Of a DNA stretch of 8,815 bases, positions 1 to 7,600 are shown piece after piece. Positions within the stretch are counted from its first letter, which is position 1; each line of letters starts with the position of its first letter. Position numbers and translations under genes: made by a program. The DNA lies in assembly GCA_002733465.1 (NCBI GenBank), contig NVVT01000013.1, forward strand, positions 57,306-66,120, read 5' to 3'. The DNA comes from Kangiella sp. (lineage in GTDB: Bacteria > Pseudomonadota > Gammaproteobacteria > Enterobacterales > Kangiellaceae). A model generated the notes under the pieces. That model was given only the letters and a program-made list of their open reading frames with translations. It made no database searches and had not been told where the DNA came from.

Positions 1-1207
1 CTTCATCTTTGGCAAAAATGATCACAGGTCGATTTATTTTATCTTTCACACGCGAGGCTAAAATGCCAATCACGCCTTGATGCCATTTTGCATCAAATAA
101 ACAAAGCGTTGTTGGCCTTGCATCTTCATTGTTCATTTCTTTCGCTTGATCTGACGCAAAGTACGCTTCTAGATCTTGCTTGGCTTGATCTAGCATATCG
201 CCTTCTATCTCTCTTCGTTGACGATTTAAACTATCTAATCTGTGAGCAAGGCTGATAGCATCATTGGAACTCGTTGCTAGCAAACAATTAATACCAATCT
301 GCATATCATCTAATCGCCCAGCAGCATTTAGTCTTGGTCCAACCGCAAATCCTAAATCAGAGGACTGGCATTTTGATGGTGTTCGTTTGGCGACTTGCAA
401 CAAGGCTGTAATGCCAGGACTGCAATGACCTTGCCGAATACGCCTTAGTCCTTGTTCGACTAAAATACGATTATTTTTATCTAATACTACGACATCCGCA
501 ACGGTTCCTAACGCGACCAAATCTAACTGCTCTGCTAGATTAGGTTCATTGATATTCTGATCTTTAAACCAACCTGATTTTCTCATTTCTGCTCGAAGTG
601 CTAGCATCAAATAAAAAGCAACGCCAACACCAGCCAAATGTTTACTCGGGAAATCATCATCAGGTTGATTAGGGTTTACAATAACTTCCGCATTTGGCAA
701 TGTTTCGGCGGCTAAATGATGATCGGTAATAATAACTTTTATACCTAACTCATTGGCCTTATCAACGCCAGCATGATTGGCAATTCCATTATCAACGGTA
801 ACAATAATGTCAGGGTTGCTCTCTGCAGCCTTTTCAACTAGCTTTACAGAAAGACCATAGCCGAATTTAAATCTATCAGGAACTAAAAAATTGATATGTT
901 TTGCGCCTAGTTGCGATAAAGACTTCATCATTAATGCACTACTAGTTGCACCATCAGCATCAAAGTCACCAATCACTAATATGGATTGGTTTGACTTAAT
1001 TGATTGAAATAATATCGCTGCCGCTTTTTCTACATTCAGTAAATTTGATGGCGGTATTAAACCGCTGAGCGAATATTCCAAATCAGCCGAAGAAGTAATC
1101 CCCCGTGAAGATAAGATATTTCTAATTTTTTCTGGATAGTTAGACAGTTGTTGTTCTACTTCAGAGGTCATTTCTGTGTGACGATGTTTGATTGTTTTTT
1201 TAATCAT
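1..1207 (-). CDS. recJ: Single-stranded-DNA-specific exonuclease RecJ (partial, C-terminus beyond window)
   Basis: RecJ degrades single-stranded DNA 5' to 3' in recombination and mismatch or base-excision repair, using Mn/Mg bound by DHH-family motifs. I translated the minus strand from ATG at 1207 and it stays open for 402 codons to the window edge. Visible motifs in order: DFDADG at residues 81-86, VDNGIA at 138-143, the DHH triad at 162-164, GTVADVV at 234-240, GPRLNAAGR at 290-298, and the start of the DHHA1 domain, WHQGVIGILASR at 375-386. All key Asp and His residues of the DHH core are present. Family members are about 570 residues, so roughly the last 170 (rest of DHHA1 and the OB-fold) are missing because of the window edge, not because the gene is broken. 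The start has an AGGA element 3 nt upstream (complement of 1211-1214) that overlaps the stop of the preceding gene. Translation is therefore probably coupled to it. An ATG at residue 13 is a weaker alternative start. Confidence 0.96.
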   Translation of the reverse strand, partial: MIKKTIKHRHTEMTSEVEQQLSNYPEKIRNILSSRGITSSADLEYSLSGLIPPSNLLNVEKAAAILFQSIKSNQSILVIGDFDADGATSSALMMKSLSQLGAKHINFLVPDRFKFGYGLSVKLVEKAAESNPDIIVTVDNGIANHAGVDKANELGIKVIITDHHLAAETLPNAEVIVNPNQPDDDFPSKHLAGVGVAFYLMLALRAEMRKSGWFKDQNINEPNLAEQLDLVALGTVADVVVLDKNNRILVEQGLRRIRQGHCSPGITALLQVAKRTPSKCQSSDLGFAVGPRLNAAGRLDDMQIGINCLLATSSNDAISLAHRLDSLNRQRREIEGDMLDQAKQDLEAYFASDQAKEMNNEDARPTTLCLFDAKWHQGVIGILASRVKDKINRPVIIFAKDE

Positions 1208-1212
1208 ATATC

Positions 1213-2202
1213 CTAGAAACCTAATTTGTATAACCGTTGGAAAAATGAACGTCTTGGTGTGATTTCGATTGTTTTGTCTTGTAAAATTATTTTTAACTTC
1301 TTAATTTTATTATTTTTAGTGAAAACCAACGAAGATAAATCACCAAGTAGTTCCTCTAACCAACGTCCAGATTTAGACGAGTTGATTATTATATTAGTAT
1401 CGACAGACTCTATAAGGTTATTGATATTAACTAGCTTTTCGTTTTTTATATTGGCTTTGTCACAAAATACTTTGATTAGATCATCATTGGTATATATCCG
1501 CATACCAGATTTTTGATTAACTCGTATATCTGAATTTAATTGATGATTCGAATCACCCCAAAAATGAACATTGATCAATGATTCCTCTGGAACACTGGTT
1601 AAACCTTGATAGTCAATCATCTGTTTAATTAGCATTTGTATTTCTGTTGCCAATCGATTCCAAAAAGCACGGTCTTTTCCTTGGTAAGAAAATCCAAACT
1701 GATCGCGACCTATTTCACTTTCAAAAGATACTTGATTAAGTTCAATATTTTTTTCGTTTACATAAAGCCATTGCTTATTATTCAAAAGGTAAAATGACTC
1801 GCCGTCTTCCATTAATAATTCATTAACTTGAGCAACAATCGCAATGACATCTTCTGTGGATAGATTAAGGCTATCTTGCCCCCAAAGATATGCACCTCGA
1901 TGAGTCACTTGCATCATCACTGGATCACAGCAAACTAATGTATGTTGCTTAACGACATCATCGAATTGAGTGCCTAAATTAAACTGTGAAGCTCTTAATT
2001 GATTCCAAGGAAGGTCAATACTGTCATAGCCAATCGATTGACAAAGAAATTCATTCAAAGATCCTTTATTTTTACTTAAACTAAATTGAATATTTTGGTT
2101 ATTGCTAAGCTTATTCTCTAAATCAAATTGAGAGTTTAAGACTTTAGAAGAATATTCAGTTAAATAGATCTCGATAGATGCAGAATGTTTTTTATCGTTC
2201 AT
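1213..2202 (-). CDS. RpfE-family protein (phosphoglycerate mutase-like regulatory protein), function uncertain
   Basis: This 329-residue protein resembles the family named after Xanthomonas RpfE, sometimes annotated as a cofactor-independent phosphoglycerate mutase-like protein; its biochemical role is not established. The family pattern I recognise is a DPV motif (residues 93-95, in CCDPVMMQVTHRGAYLWG), a central stretch NELLMEDGESFYLLNNKQWL (127-146), a GRD at 165-167, then W181 with ATEIQML (185-191), and INVHFWGDSN at 210-219. Family members usually have a HPVN-like motif after the EIQML block; here this is replaced by QMIDYQG, a divergence. The C-terminus (RRSFFQRLYKLGF) is basic and aromatic, like the RR-W-RR ends of relatives. 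There is no signal peptide, so it is probably cytosolic. The stop lies 5 nt before the recJ ATG, the same neighbour as in Xanthomonas, which supports the assignment. The ATG at 2202 has only a weak AAAGAA ribosome site. I see no convincing promoter in the 74 nt upstream, so it may be co-transcribed with the amidohydrolase. Confidence 0.75.
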   Translation of the reverse strand: MNDKKHSASIEIYLTEYSSKVLNSQFDLENKLSNNQNIQFSLSKNKGSLNEFLCQSIGYDSIDLPWNQLRASQFNLGTQFDDVVKQHTLVCCDPVMMQVTHRGAYLWGQDSLNLSTEDVIAIVAQVNELLMEDGESFYLLNNKQWLYVNEKNIELNQVSFESEIGRDQFGFSYQGKDRAFWNRLATEIQMLIKQMIDYQGLTSVPEESLINVHFWGDSNHQLNSDIRVNQKSGMRIYTNDDLIKVFCDKANIKNEKLVNINNLIESVDTNIIINSSKSGRWLEELLGDLSSLVFTKNNKIKKLKIILQDKTIEITPRRSFFQRLYKLGF

Positions 2203-2252
2203 CGGAAAAATTCTTTGTTAAATTCACATGTCTAGTTTCAAACATCAACTAA

Positions 2253-2275
2253 CTAATTTGAAATTATTCAATTAG
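2253..2275. repeat. AT-rich inverted repeat after the amidohydrolase stop
   Basis: Arms CTAATTTGAA (2253-2262) and TTCAATTAG (2267-2275) can pair over 9 bp with one bulged T and a 4-nt loop (ATTA). It begins immediately after the amidohydrolase stop on the minus strand. It has almost no G/C pairs and is not followed by a T-run in the direction of transcription, so it is not a standard intrinsic terminator. It could slow transcription, act as a small binding site, or be chance in AT-rich DNA. Confidence 0.3.
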
Positions 2276-2276
2276 T

Positions 2277-3524
2277 TTATTTGAAATGCTTTCGAGTTTC
2301 GAAAACAGCATTGGAAAAACGAATGCCATTTGATGACATTAGTCGTTTAATTAAAAAATCATACAGCCATGAATTATGTTTTCTAACTTCGGAAACAAAG
2401 GCTATGTATTTTTCATCTAACAGTCCACTTTTAGCCAAGTTCTTAGAAGAAATTAATGGCATCACTCCAGGCAACGGATAGTCAGATGCAAATAATAAAC
2501 GTTCATGCCAATCTTGACGCTCTATAATTTGGCTAACTTCATCGCTTTCACGATTGATTAAGTTGATAGCGGAAATATCAGCAATACAATTAGATTGATA
2601 GTTAGGGTCGTCCATTAGCCGAGCAAACAAATTAAAATTACTGGTCAGTTTTTTAGAAGGGCTTTCTAAATCCTCACTTGCACCTAAAGACGCACAATGG
2701 GCAATAATCACTTTCACTCCCATATCCAGCGGTTTTCTCAATAACAATGGATTGGCAAGCGTTTGCATTTCTTCGCTATGTACTGCTTTCTCTTCGCCTG
2801 CATGCGTTAAAAGTGCTAAGTTTAATTCTTTTAATTTCTGGTAAAAAGCTTCACACTTTTTTGAAGATGGGTCAATATTCATTGCTGGTGGCAACCATTT
2901 AACAGCTTTCGCCCCATTTTTACTGCACCATTCTAAAGATTCTAATGCATCATCACGATAAGGATGAACCGATGCTATCCACTCAAAACGCTCACTCGAA
3001 TTTGCTACTCGCGCAGCATAATCATTGGGTACATAAAAAGTGGAACCGGCTTTGTTAATTTTTCCTTGATCATCATATTGATAATCAAACGCCAATAGCA
3101 TAAATTTGATGCCTAGCGGAAGTTGATTAGCAAGCAACAAGACGTTATTTACATAGGCTTTATCGGCTAATTTAGGATCATCGATACAAGCGGCATCCAT
3201 ATAAAAACTGTATTGAATACGCTGAGTGGGCGACATCCAAGAGGTCATATTAGGGCTTAGCCAAATCCCCGTTTTTTTATTATCAAAACCAGCACTAACA
3301 CCGTTACCTATTAAATGAAAATGAGAATCCCATAATTGTGTTAAATCAATCCCTTCAAATGCCTGAAGCATATAGTCATTATTGGCTAAATCCGCGGGAA
3401 GACTCGCAATTTTACACGCATTAAACAAGGTGCTTTCTAAAAAGTGCTGACAACCCAGTGTGGCACTTAGCCCTAATCCCGCGCCACCTATCAAACCATA
3501 TTTAAGTAATTGTCTTCTTTGCAA
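2277..3524 (-). CDS. Exported amidohydrolase-family (amidohydrolase_2 type) metal-dependent hydrolase with Tat signal
   Basis: A 415-residue TIM-barrel hydrolase or decarboxylase of the amidohydrolase superfamily; the substrate is unknown. Metal-site candidates sit in family order: DSHFHL at 66-71 (H68, H70), a lysine in KAVKW (K206 or K209), H241 in LLTHAG, H276 in IIAHCAS, and D348 in FASDYP. The N-terminus MQRRQLLKYGLIGG carries a twin-arginine RRxLLK motif and a Gly-rich hydrophobic stretch ending at ATLGC (C25), which resembles a lipobox though Thr at -3 is not ideal. The protein is therefore likely exported folded and possibly lipid-anchored. The start codon is TTG: an in-frame TAA lies only 5 codons upstream, the only other candidate is ATT three codons upstream, and the first in-frame ATG comes after the signal sequence. 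The Shine-Dalgarno is weak (AAAGTGG). It diverges from the Mth938-like gene with 57 nt between them and lies 74 nt upstream of the RpfE-family gene on the same strand. Confidence 0.82.
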   Translation of the reverse strand: MQRRQLLKYGLIGGAGLGLSATLGCQHFLESTLFNACKIASLPADLANNDYMLQAFEGIDLTQLWDSHFHLIGNGVSAGFDNKKTGIWLSPNMTSWMSPTQRIQYSFYMDAACIDDPKLADKAYVNNVLLLANQLPLGIKFMLLAFDYQYDDQGKINKAGSTFYVPNDYAARVANSSERFEWIASVHPYRDDALESLEWCSKNGAKAVKWLPPAMNIDPSSKKCEAFYQKLKELNLALLTHAGEEKAVHSEEMQTLANPLLLRKPLDMGVKVIIAHCASLGASEDLESPSKKLTSNFNLFARLMDDPNYQSNCIADISAINLINRESDEVSQIIERQDWHERLLFASDYPLPGVMPLISSKNLAKSGLLDEKYIAFVSEVRKHNSWLYDFLIKRLMSSNGIRFSNAVFETRKHFK

Positions 3525-3546
3525 AATTGGCCACTTTTAGTAGAAT
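3519..3546 (+). promoter_or_regulatory. Candidate sigma-70 promoter for the Mth938-like gene
   Basis: TTGCAA (3519-3524, 4/6 match to -35) and TAGAAT (3541-3546, 5/6 match to -10) are separated by 16 bp. The predicted transcript would start near 3553, about 29 nt before the ATG at 3582. The -35 box covers the TTG start codon of the divergent amidohydrolase, so the two genes share very little upstream DNA. I saw no equally good promoter for the amidohydrolase; TACAAT on the minus strand (3563-3558) is a possible -10 without a good -35. Prediction by eye only. Confidence 0.4.
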
Positions 3547-3581
3547 ATGATTCATTGATTGTACCTTAATGAGCAAACACC

Positions 3582-3950
3582 ATGCTACTACAAAAAGAGA
3601 TCGCTGATGGAGCCGTGCATATCAAGGCTTATTCTGAAGGGAAAATACGACTGAATATTGGCGAGTATACTGATCTCGTCATTTTGAAAGAATACAAATT
3701 TGTGGAAATAAATTCTATTATTTCATTTGAAGAATTATCGACTAGTTTACTAGATGAATTGACTGATAACTCGCCAGAAATATTAATCATTGGAACCGGA
3801 TTTACTCACCAAATAATGGACATCAGTTTGATTAAATATCTCAATGATAAAGGCATTGCGATTGAAGCCATGGCAAGCAGGCAAGCATGTCATACCTATG
3901 AGGTTTTATCGCATGATAGACGTAAAGTTAATGCGTTGATTTTTGCTTGA
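3582..3950 (+). CDS. Mth938-like (DUF498/NDUFAF3 fold) domain protein
   Basis: A 122-residue protein consisting of a single Mth938-like domain. Family signatures: ILIIGTGFTHQ at 67-77, where relatives have a conserved hydrophobic-GTG turn, then a short helix region and ASRQACHTYEVLSHDRRKV at 98-116, matching the family pattern of Ala-Cys-x-Thr-Tyr-x-x-Leu followed by a basic R-[RK]-V near the end, closing with NALIFA. The protein is complete and of typical length, with no signal peptide or membrane segment. The eukaryotic relative NDUFAF3 helps assemble respiratory complex I; bacterial members have no settled function, and nothing here shows a complex I link. The ATG at 3582 is preceded by TGAG (3570-3573) at 8 nt spacing, a modest ribosome site. 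It is divergent from the amidohydrolase and followed after 99 nt by the toxin-antitoxin pair, which has its own promoter. No clear terminator follows it. Confidence 0.85.
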   Translation: MLLQKEIADGAVHIKAYSEGKIRLNIGEYTDLVILKEYKFVEINSIISFEELSTSLLDELTDNSPEILIIGTGFTHQIMDISLIKYLNDKGIAIEAMASRQACHTYEVLSHDRRKVNALIFA

Positions 3951-3986
3951 ATCGTTCTTGGTAGACTTTTTTAAATTACAGTTAAT

Positions 3987-4015
3987 TTGATTTCGTACTA
4001 AATATTAGTTATATT
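3987..4015 (+). promoter_or_regulatory. Candidate sigma-70 promoter of the parD-parE operon
   Basis: TTGATT (3987-3992, 4/6 match to -35) and TATATT (4010-4015, 5/6 match to -10) are exactly 17 bp apart. Transcription would begin near 4022, giving a leader of about 28 nt before the preferred TTG start at 4050. Placement and spacing are what is expected for an autoregulated toxin-antitoxin operon. Read by eye, not scored against a model. Confidence 0.55.
3997..4009. promoter_or_regulatory. 13-bp palindrome between the promoter boxes, candidate ParD operator
   Basis: ACTAA-ATA-TTAGT is a perfect 5-bp inverted repeat with a 3-bp centre. It lies wholly in the spacer and abuts the -10 box. ParD antitoxins of the ribbon-helix-helix type commonly bind short palindromes overlapping their own promoter, so this is a sensible operator candidate. 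The arms are short and AT-rich, so chance is a real alternative. Confidence 0.4.
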
Positions 4016-4039
4016 CATTACACATTATCTATTTTCTGT

Positions 4040-4044
4040 GAGAG
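4040..4044 (+). promoter_or_regulatory. Ribosome binding site that selects the TTG start of parD
   Basis: GAGAG is followed by a 5-nt spacer and the TTG at 4050. The GTG at 4038 would overlap this element and has no ribosome site of its own; the ATG at 4065 has none at a useful distance. TTG at 4050 also gives the N-terminus MPNTTMTVRL that is common in this antitoxin family. Confidence 0.55.
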
Positions 4045-4049
4045 CTATC

Positions 4050-4295
4050 TTGCCTAATACTACAATGACTGTCCGTCTAACTGGTGAACTCAGTGAATTT
4101 GCTGTGTCTAATATTGGTGAGAATGGTGACTTTGATAACATGAGTGAATATATTCGTAGCTTAATTAGGCATGACAAAGCTCGCATTGAATCACAAGCTT
4201 TTGAACGCTTAAAAGCCGAGCTTGAATTAGCTTTTTCTGCTTCTGACAAAACCTACCATCCATTAACCGCTTCAGCTATTTTTGATCGAAATTAA
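4050..4295 (+). CDS. parD: ParD-type antitoxin (ribbon-helix-helix)
   Basis: An 81-residue antitoxin that should bind and neutralise the adjacent ParE-type toxin and repress its own promoter as a dimer. Residues 1-41 (MPNTTMTVRLTGELSEFAV, then NIGENGDFDNMSEYIRSLIR) form the ribbon-helix-helix: a beta strand TMTVRL, helix A, a GxxxNxSEYIR turn and helix B. The C-terminal half (about 42-81, QAFERLKAELELAF, ending PLTASAIFDRN) is the charged helical tail that typically wraps the toxin. I start it at TTG 4050 because of the GAGAG ribosome site and family N-terminus; GTG at 4038 would add MRAI, and ATG at 4065 would remove the first five residues including part of the DNA-binding strand. The stop TAA directly abuts the toxin ATG, so the two are translated as a coupled pair. 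The complete antitoxin suggests a functional module. Confidence 0.85.
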   Translation: MPNTTMTVRLTGELSEFAVSNIGENGDFDNMSEYIRSLIRHDKARIESQAFERLKAELELAFSASDKTYHPLTASAIFDRN

Positions 4296-4604
4296 ATGAC
4301 GCAAATAGTCATTCAAAAAGCAGCCTCTTTCAAATTGGATGAAATCTACGTTTATTCGAAAGAAAAGTGGGGAAAGAAAAAAGCAAAAGTCTATATTAGA
4401 GAAATGTTCGATTCTTTCGAAAAAATAGATGGCAATTTAGTTTTATCCAGAAAAATACCCCTTGAATTTTGTGTTGATGGTTTTTATTACCAATATAAAA
4501 AGCACTTTATTTATTGGAAATATCTAAAAAAAAATAATATCGGAATCGTCACAATTTTACATCAGAGAATGCATCAATTAAAACAGTTCAAAATTACGAA
4601 CTAA
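4296..4604 (+). CDS. parE: ParE-type toxin (RelE/ParE superfamily)
   Basis: A 102-residue toxin of the RelE/ParE fold. Well-studied ParE proteins poison DNA gyrase, while RelE proteins cut mRNA; the target of this one cannot be told from sequence. Family features: N-terminal helix pair with LDEIYVYSKEKWG (14-26) and AKVYIREMFDSFEKI (30-44), then the beta-sheet part with RKIPLEFCVDGFYYQYKKHF (52-71), YW at 73-74, and the C-terminal IGIVTILHQRMHQLKQF (82-98). It is complete and of normal length. It has no clear ribosome site: TAA of parD is followed immediately by its ATG, indicating termination-reinitiation coupling. Two oddities: a run of nine A at 4526-4534 (codons for KKN in YLKKNN) that is prone to slippage, and a stop codon that overlaps the convergent dnaE stop by 4 nt with no terminator between them. 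Confidence 0.88.
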   Translation: MTQIVIQKAASFKLDEIYVYSKEKWGKKKAKVYIREMFDSFEKIDGNLVLSRKIPLEFCVDGFYYQYKKHFIYWKYLKKNNIGIVTILHQRMHQLKQFKITN

Positions 4605-7600
4605 TAAACCAACCGAACTTTCTCACACCCAGCTATATTTTTTAGCCCAAAAAGCAACTCATCTGTTGGCGAGACACTCCACTCTCCCGTAGCAGCTAAC
4701 TCAGCAGAATTTTCGCCAATATGGCACTTAAATCTAACCGGGCACTTTCCTGATTTATAAGGTTGTAAAGTTTCAATTAAATCCTGCGCTAATAAACTTC
4801 CATGATTAATATTAAGCGATAATTCTAAATATTTTGCTCGACTCTCTCTTACATCCAGAAGTTTGTGGATCTCTTTTCCACTCATTTTTAAGCCACCAGA
4901 AAAATCATCTGTCGAAATATCACCTTTAGCAAGAATCACTTGGTCTTTTAACAATAAATCTTTGCTAATTTCATATAGATCGCTGTAAACCATCACATCG
5001 ACTCGACCGCTTTGATCATCCAAACTGACAATTGCCCAACTTAATCCTTTTTTTGTTTTCATCACACGAACATTGATTATCAATCCAGCGACTAGAACAT
5101 AATCACCTCGGCGAGTTGGTTGTAAATTATTTAATCGCAAATCACAAAATCTTCTTATTTCTGGCAAATATTGATTGATTGGATGACCTGTTAAATATAA
5201 GCCTAATGTTTCTCGTTCACCATCCAGTACTTTACTTTCTGGCCAAGGTCTAACTACGGCATATTCAATACTTTGCTCTGCATCGTCTTCCGAAGGCGTT
5301 CCAAACAAATCATTTTGGCCTAAGGCTTCATTTCGTTTAAATTGCTCAGCACTTTTAATAGCTTTGTCTAAAGTGGCCATTAAAGTCGCTCTACTGGAAT
5401 CTGGCTCAGCATTGACTAGCTTATCTAACGCGCCGGCTCGAATCATCGCATCTAGGCTTCTTCTATTGACCTTTTTTAAATCAACCCGATTACAAAAATC
5501 GAAGAGGTCTTTATAATCGCCGTTTAGTTTTCTTCCTTCTACCACCGATTCAATTGCTGACTCTCCAACGCCTTTAATTGCGCCAATGCCATAAATTATT
5601 GTTTTAGGTCCATCGATAGTAAACTTGTAATCGCCACGATTAACATCCGGTGGTAAAATTTCTAGCCCCATATCTTTTGAGTCATCTACGTAGGTAACGA
5701 CCTTCTCTGTATTATCCATATCCGCTGACATCACTGCGGCCATAAATGCTGCTGGGTAAAATGTTTTTAGCCACGCTGTTTGATAAGAAACTAAAGCATA
5801 AGCCGCGGAGTGAGATTTATTAAATCCATAACCTGCAAATTTTTCCATCAAGTCAAAAATCTGTCCTGCAAGATCCTCATCTACATCTCGTTTTTGAGCT
5901 CCCTCCATAAAAATAACGCGTTGCTCTTGCATTACACTTTCTTTTTTCTTTCCCATTGCCCTGCGTAATAAATCAGCGCCACCCAAAGAAAAATTAGCGA
6001 GCACCTGAGCAATTTGCATAACTTGCTCTTGATACAAAATAATCCCATAAGTCGGCTCAAGGACAGGTTTTAGATCTTCATGTTGATAATCAGCATGGGG
6101 ATAAGCTACTTCTTGACGACCATGCTTGCGCGCTACAAAATCATCGACCATGCCAGACTCTAATGGCCCAGGTCTATATAAAGCGACCAAGGCTATAATA
6201 TCTTCAAATCGACTAGGTAATAATTTTTTTATCAATTCTTTCATACCGCGAGATTCTAGTTGAAAAACGGCAGTTGTTCTTCCTTCTTTAAGTAATTGAT
6301 AAACTTCTGGAACTTCTAACTCGATTGATTCAATAATAATGGGATTATCTTTTTGTGCTTCTTGCGCATTAATGGTATCTAATGCCCAATCAATAATAGT
6401 GAGCGTTCTTAATCCAAGAAAATCAAACTTAACCAGTCCGGCGGTTTCAACGTCATCCTTATCAAACTGGGTGACTAAACCACCGCCACTTTCGTCACAA
6501 TAGAGTGCTGAAAACTCAGTTAAATCATTAGGTGAAATAACCACGCCACCTGCATGTTTTCCTGCATTTCGAGTGATCCCTTCCAGTCTTATTGCCATAT
6601 CCCACAGAGCTTGAAATTCTTCTTCCAGCTCATAACGAGAGCGAATTTCTGGTTCCTCTTCCCAAGCCTTTGTAAGGTTTATTCCTACTTTGAAAGGAAT
6701 TAGTTTTGAAATTTTATCGACAAAACCATAGGGTTGACTAAGCACTCGTCCAACATCTTTAATCACAGCCTTAGCCGCTAAACGACCAAATGTGATAATT
6801 TGAGAAACACTATTACGACCATATTTATCAGCCACATAATCGATCACTCGATCTCGACCATCCATACAAAAATCGATATCAAAATCAGGCATTGAAACCC
6901 GCTCTGGATTCAAGAATCTTTCGAATAAAAGTTCATATTCTAGTGGATCTAAATCGGTAATATCTAACGAGTAGGCAACTAACGAACCAGCACCCGAACC
7001 ACGTCCAGGGCCTACAGGTACACCGTTATTTTTACTCCATTGAATAAAGTCTGCGACGATCAAAAAATAACCTGGGAACCCCATTTGATTAATAACATCC
7101 AACTCTAATTTTAATCGTTCGTCGTAAGGTTTTCGTAACTCATTAAATTCTGTAGCAGATCTATCAAGCAGCACATCTAATCGCTTTTCTAATCCTTCTT
7201 CACTTAACTGACAAAAATATTCTTCTATCGTTAGTCCATCAGGAATTGGGTAATTAGGTAAAAAATATTGACCTAAATTGAGACTTAAGTTGCAACGTTT
7301 TGCTATCTCTAAGGTATTTTCAATTGCTTCTGGAATATCACTAAATAACTCAACCATTTCCGCTGTGGACTTTAAATACTGCTGATTTGAATAAGTTTTT
7401 GGTCTACGAGGATCATCTAAAACACGACTTTGATTAATACAAACCCTAATTTCATGCGCATCAAAATCTTTTTCCGCTAAAAAACAAACGTCATTAGTTG
7501 CGACAACCGGAGTACCAGCCCCTTGAGCAAAAGTAGCCACCAAGTGAATATAGTCGCCTTCGCCAGAACGTTCGGTTCTTTGTAATTCTATATAATATCG

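Noticed and set aside
1..1207. recJ as a truncated pseudogene
   Set aside because: The frame is open up to the window edge and all DHH motifs are intact; the missing end is due only to the window boundary.
1226..1516. Open frame of 96 codons on the plus strand, antisense to the RpfE-family gene
   Set aside because: It lies wholly inside a gene with recognisable family motifs on the other strand, has a low-complexity hydrophobic translation and no ribosome site.
2281..2481. Open frame of 66 codons on the plus strand, antisense to the amidohydrolase C-terminus
   Set aside because: Contained in a well-supported gene, no family features and no upstream signals.
3569..3607. Short ATG-started frame overlapping the start of the Mth938-like gene
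   Set aside because: Only twelve codons, out of frame with the real gene, and no ribosome site; could be a leader peptide but nothing supports it.
4025..4249. Open frame of 74 codons on the minus strand, antisense to parD
   Set aside because: The plus-strand frame encodes a clear ParD antitoxin with promoter and ribosome site; the antisense frame shows nothing recognisable.
4010..4604. Composite mobile element or genomic island carrying parDE
   Set aside because: No transposase, flanking direct repeats or target duplication seen around the module; insertion is inferred only from gene order.
4595..4660. Bidirectional terminator between parE and dnaE
   Set aside because: I found no stable G/C-rich hairpin followed by a T-run on either strand; the T-run near 4635 lies inside dnaE and has only a 4-bp stem around it.
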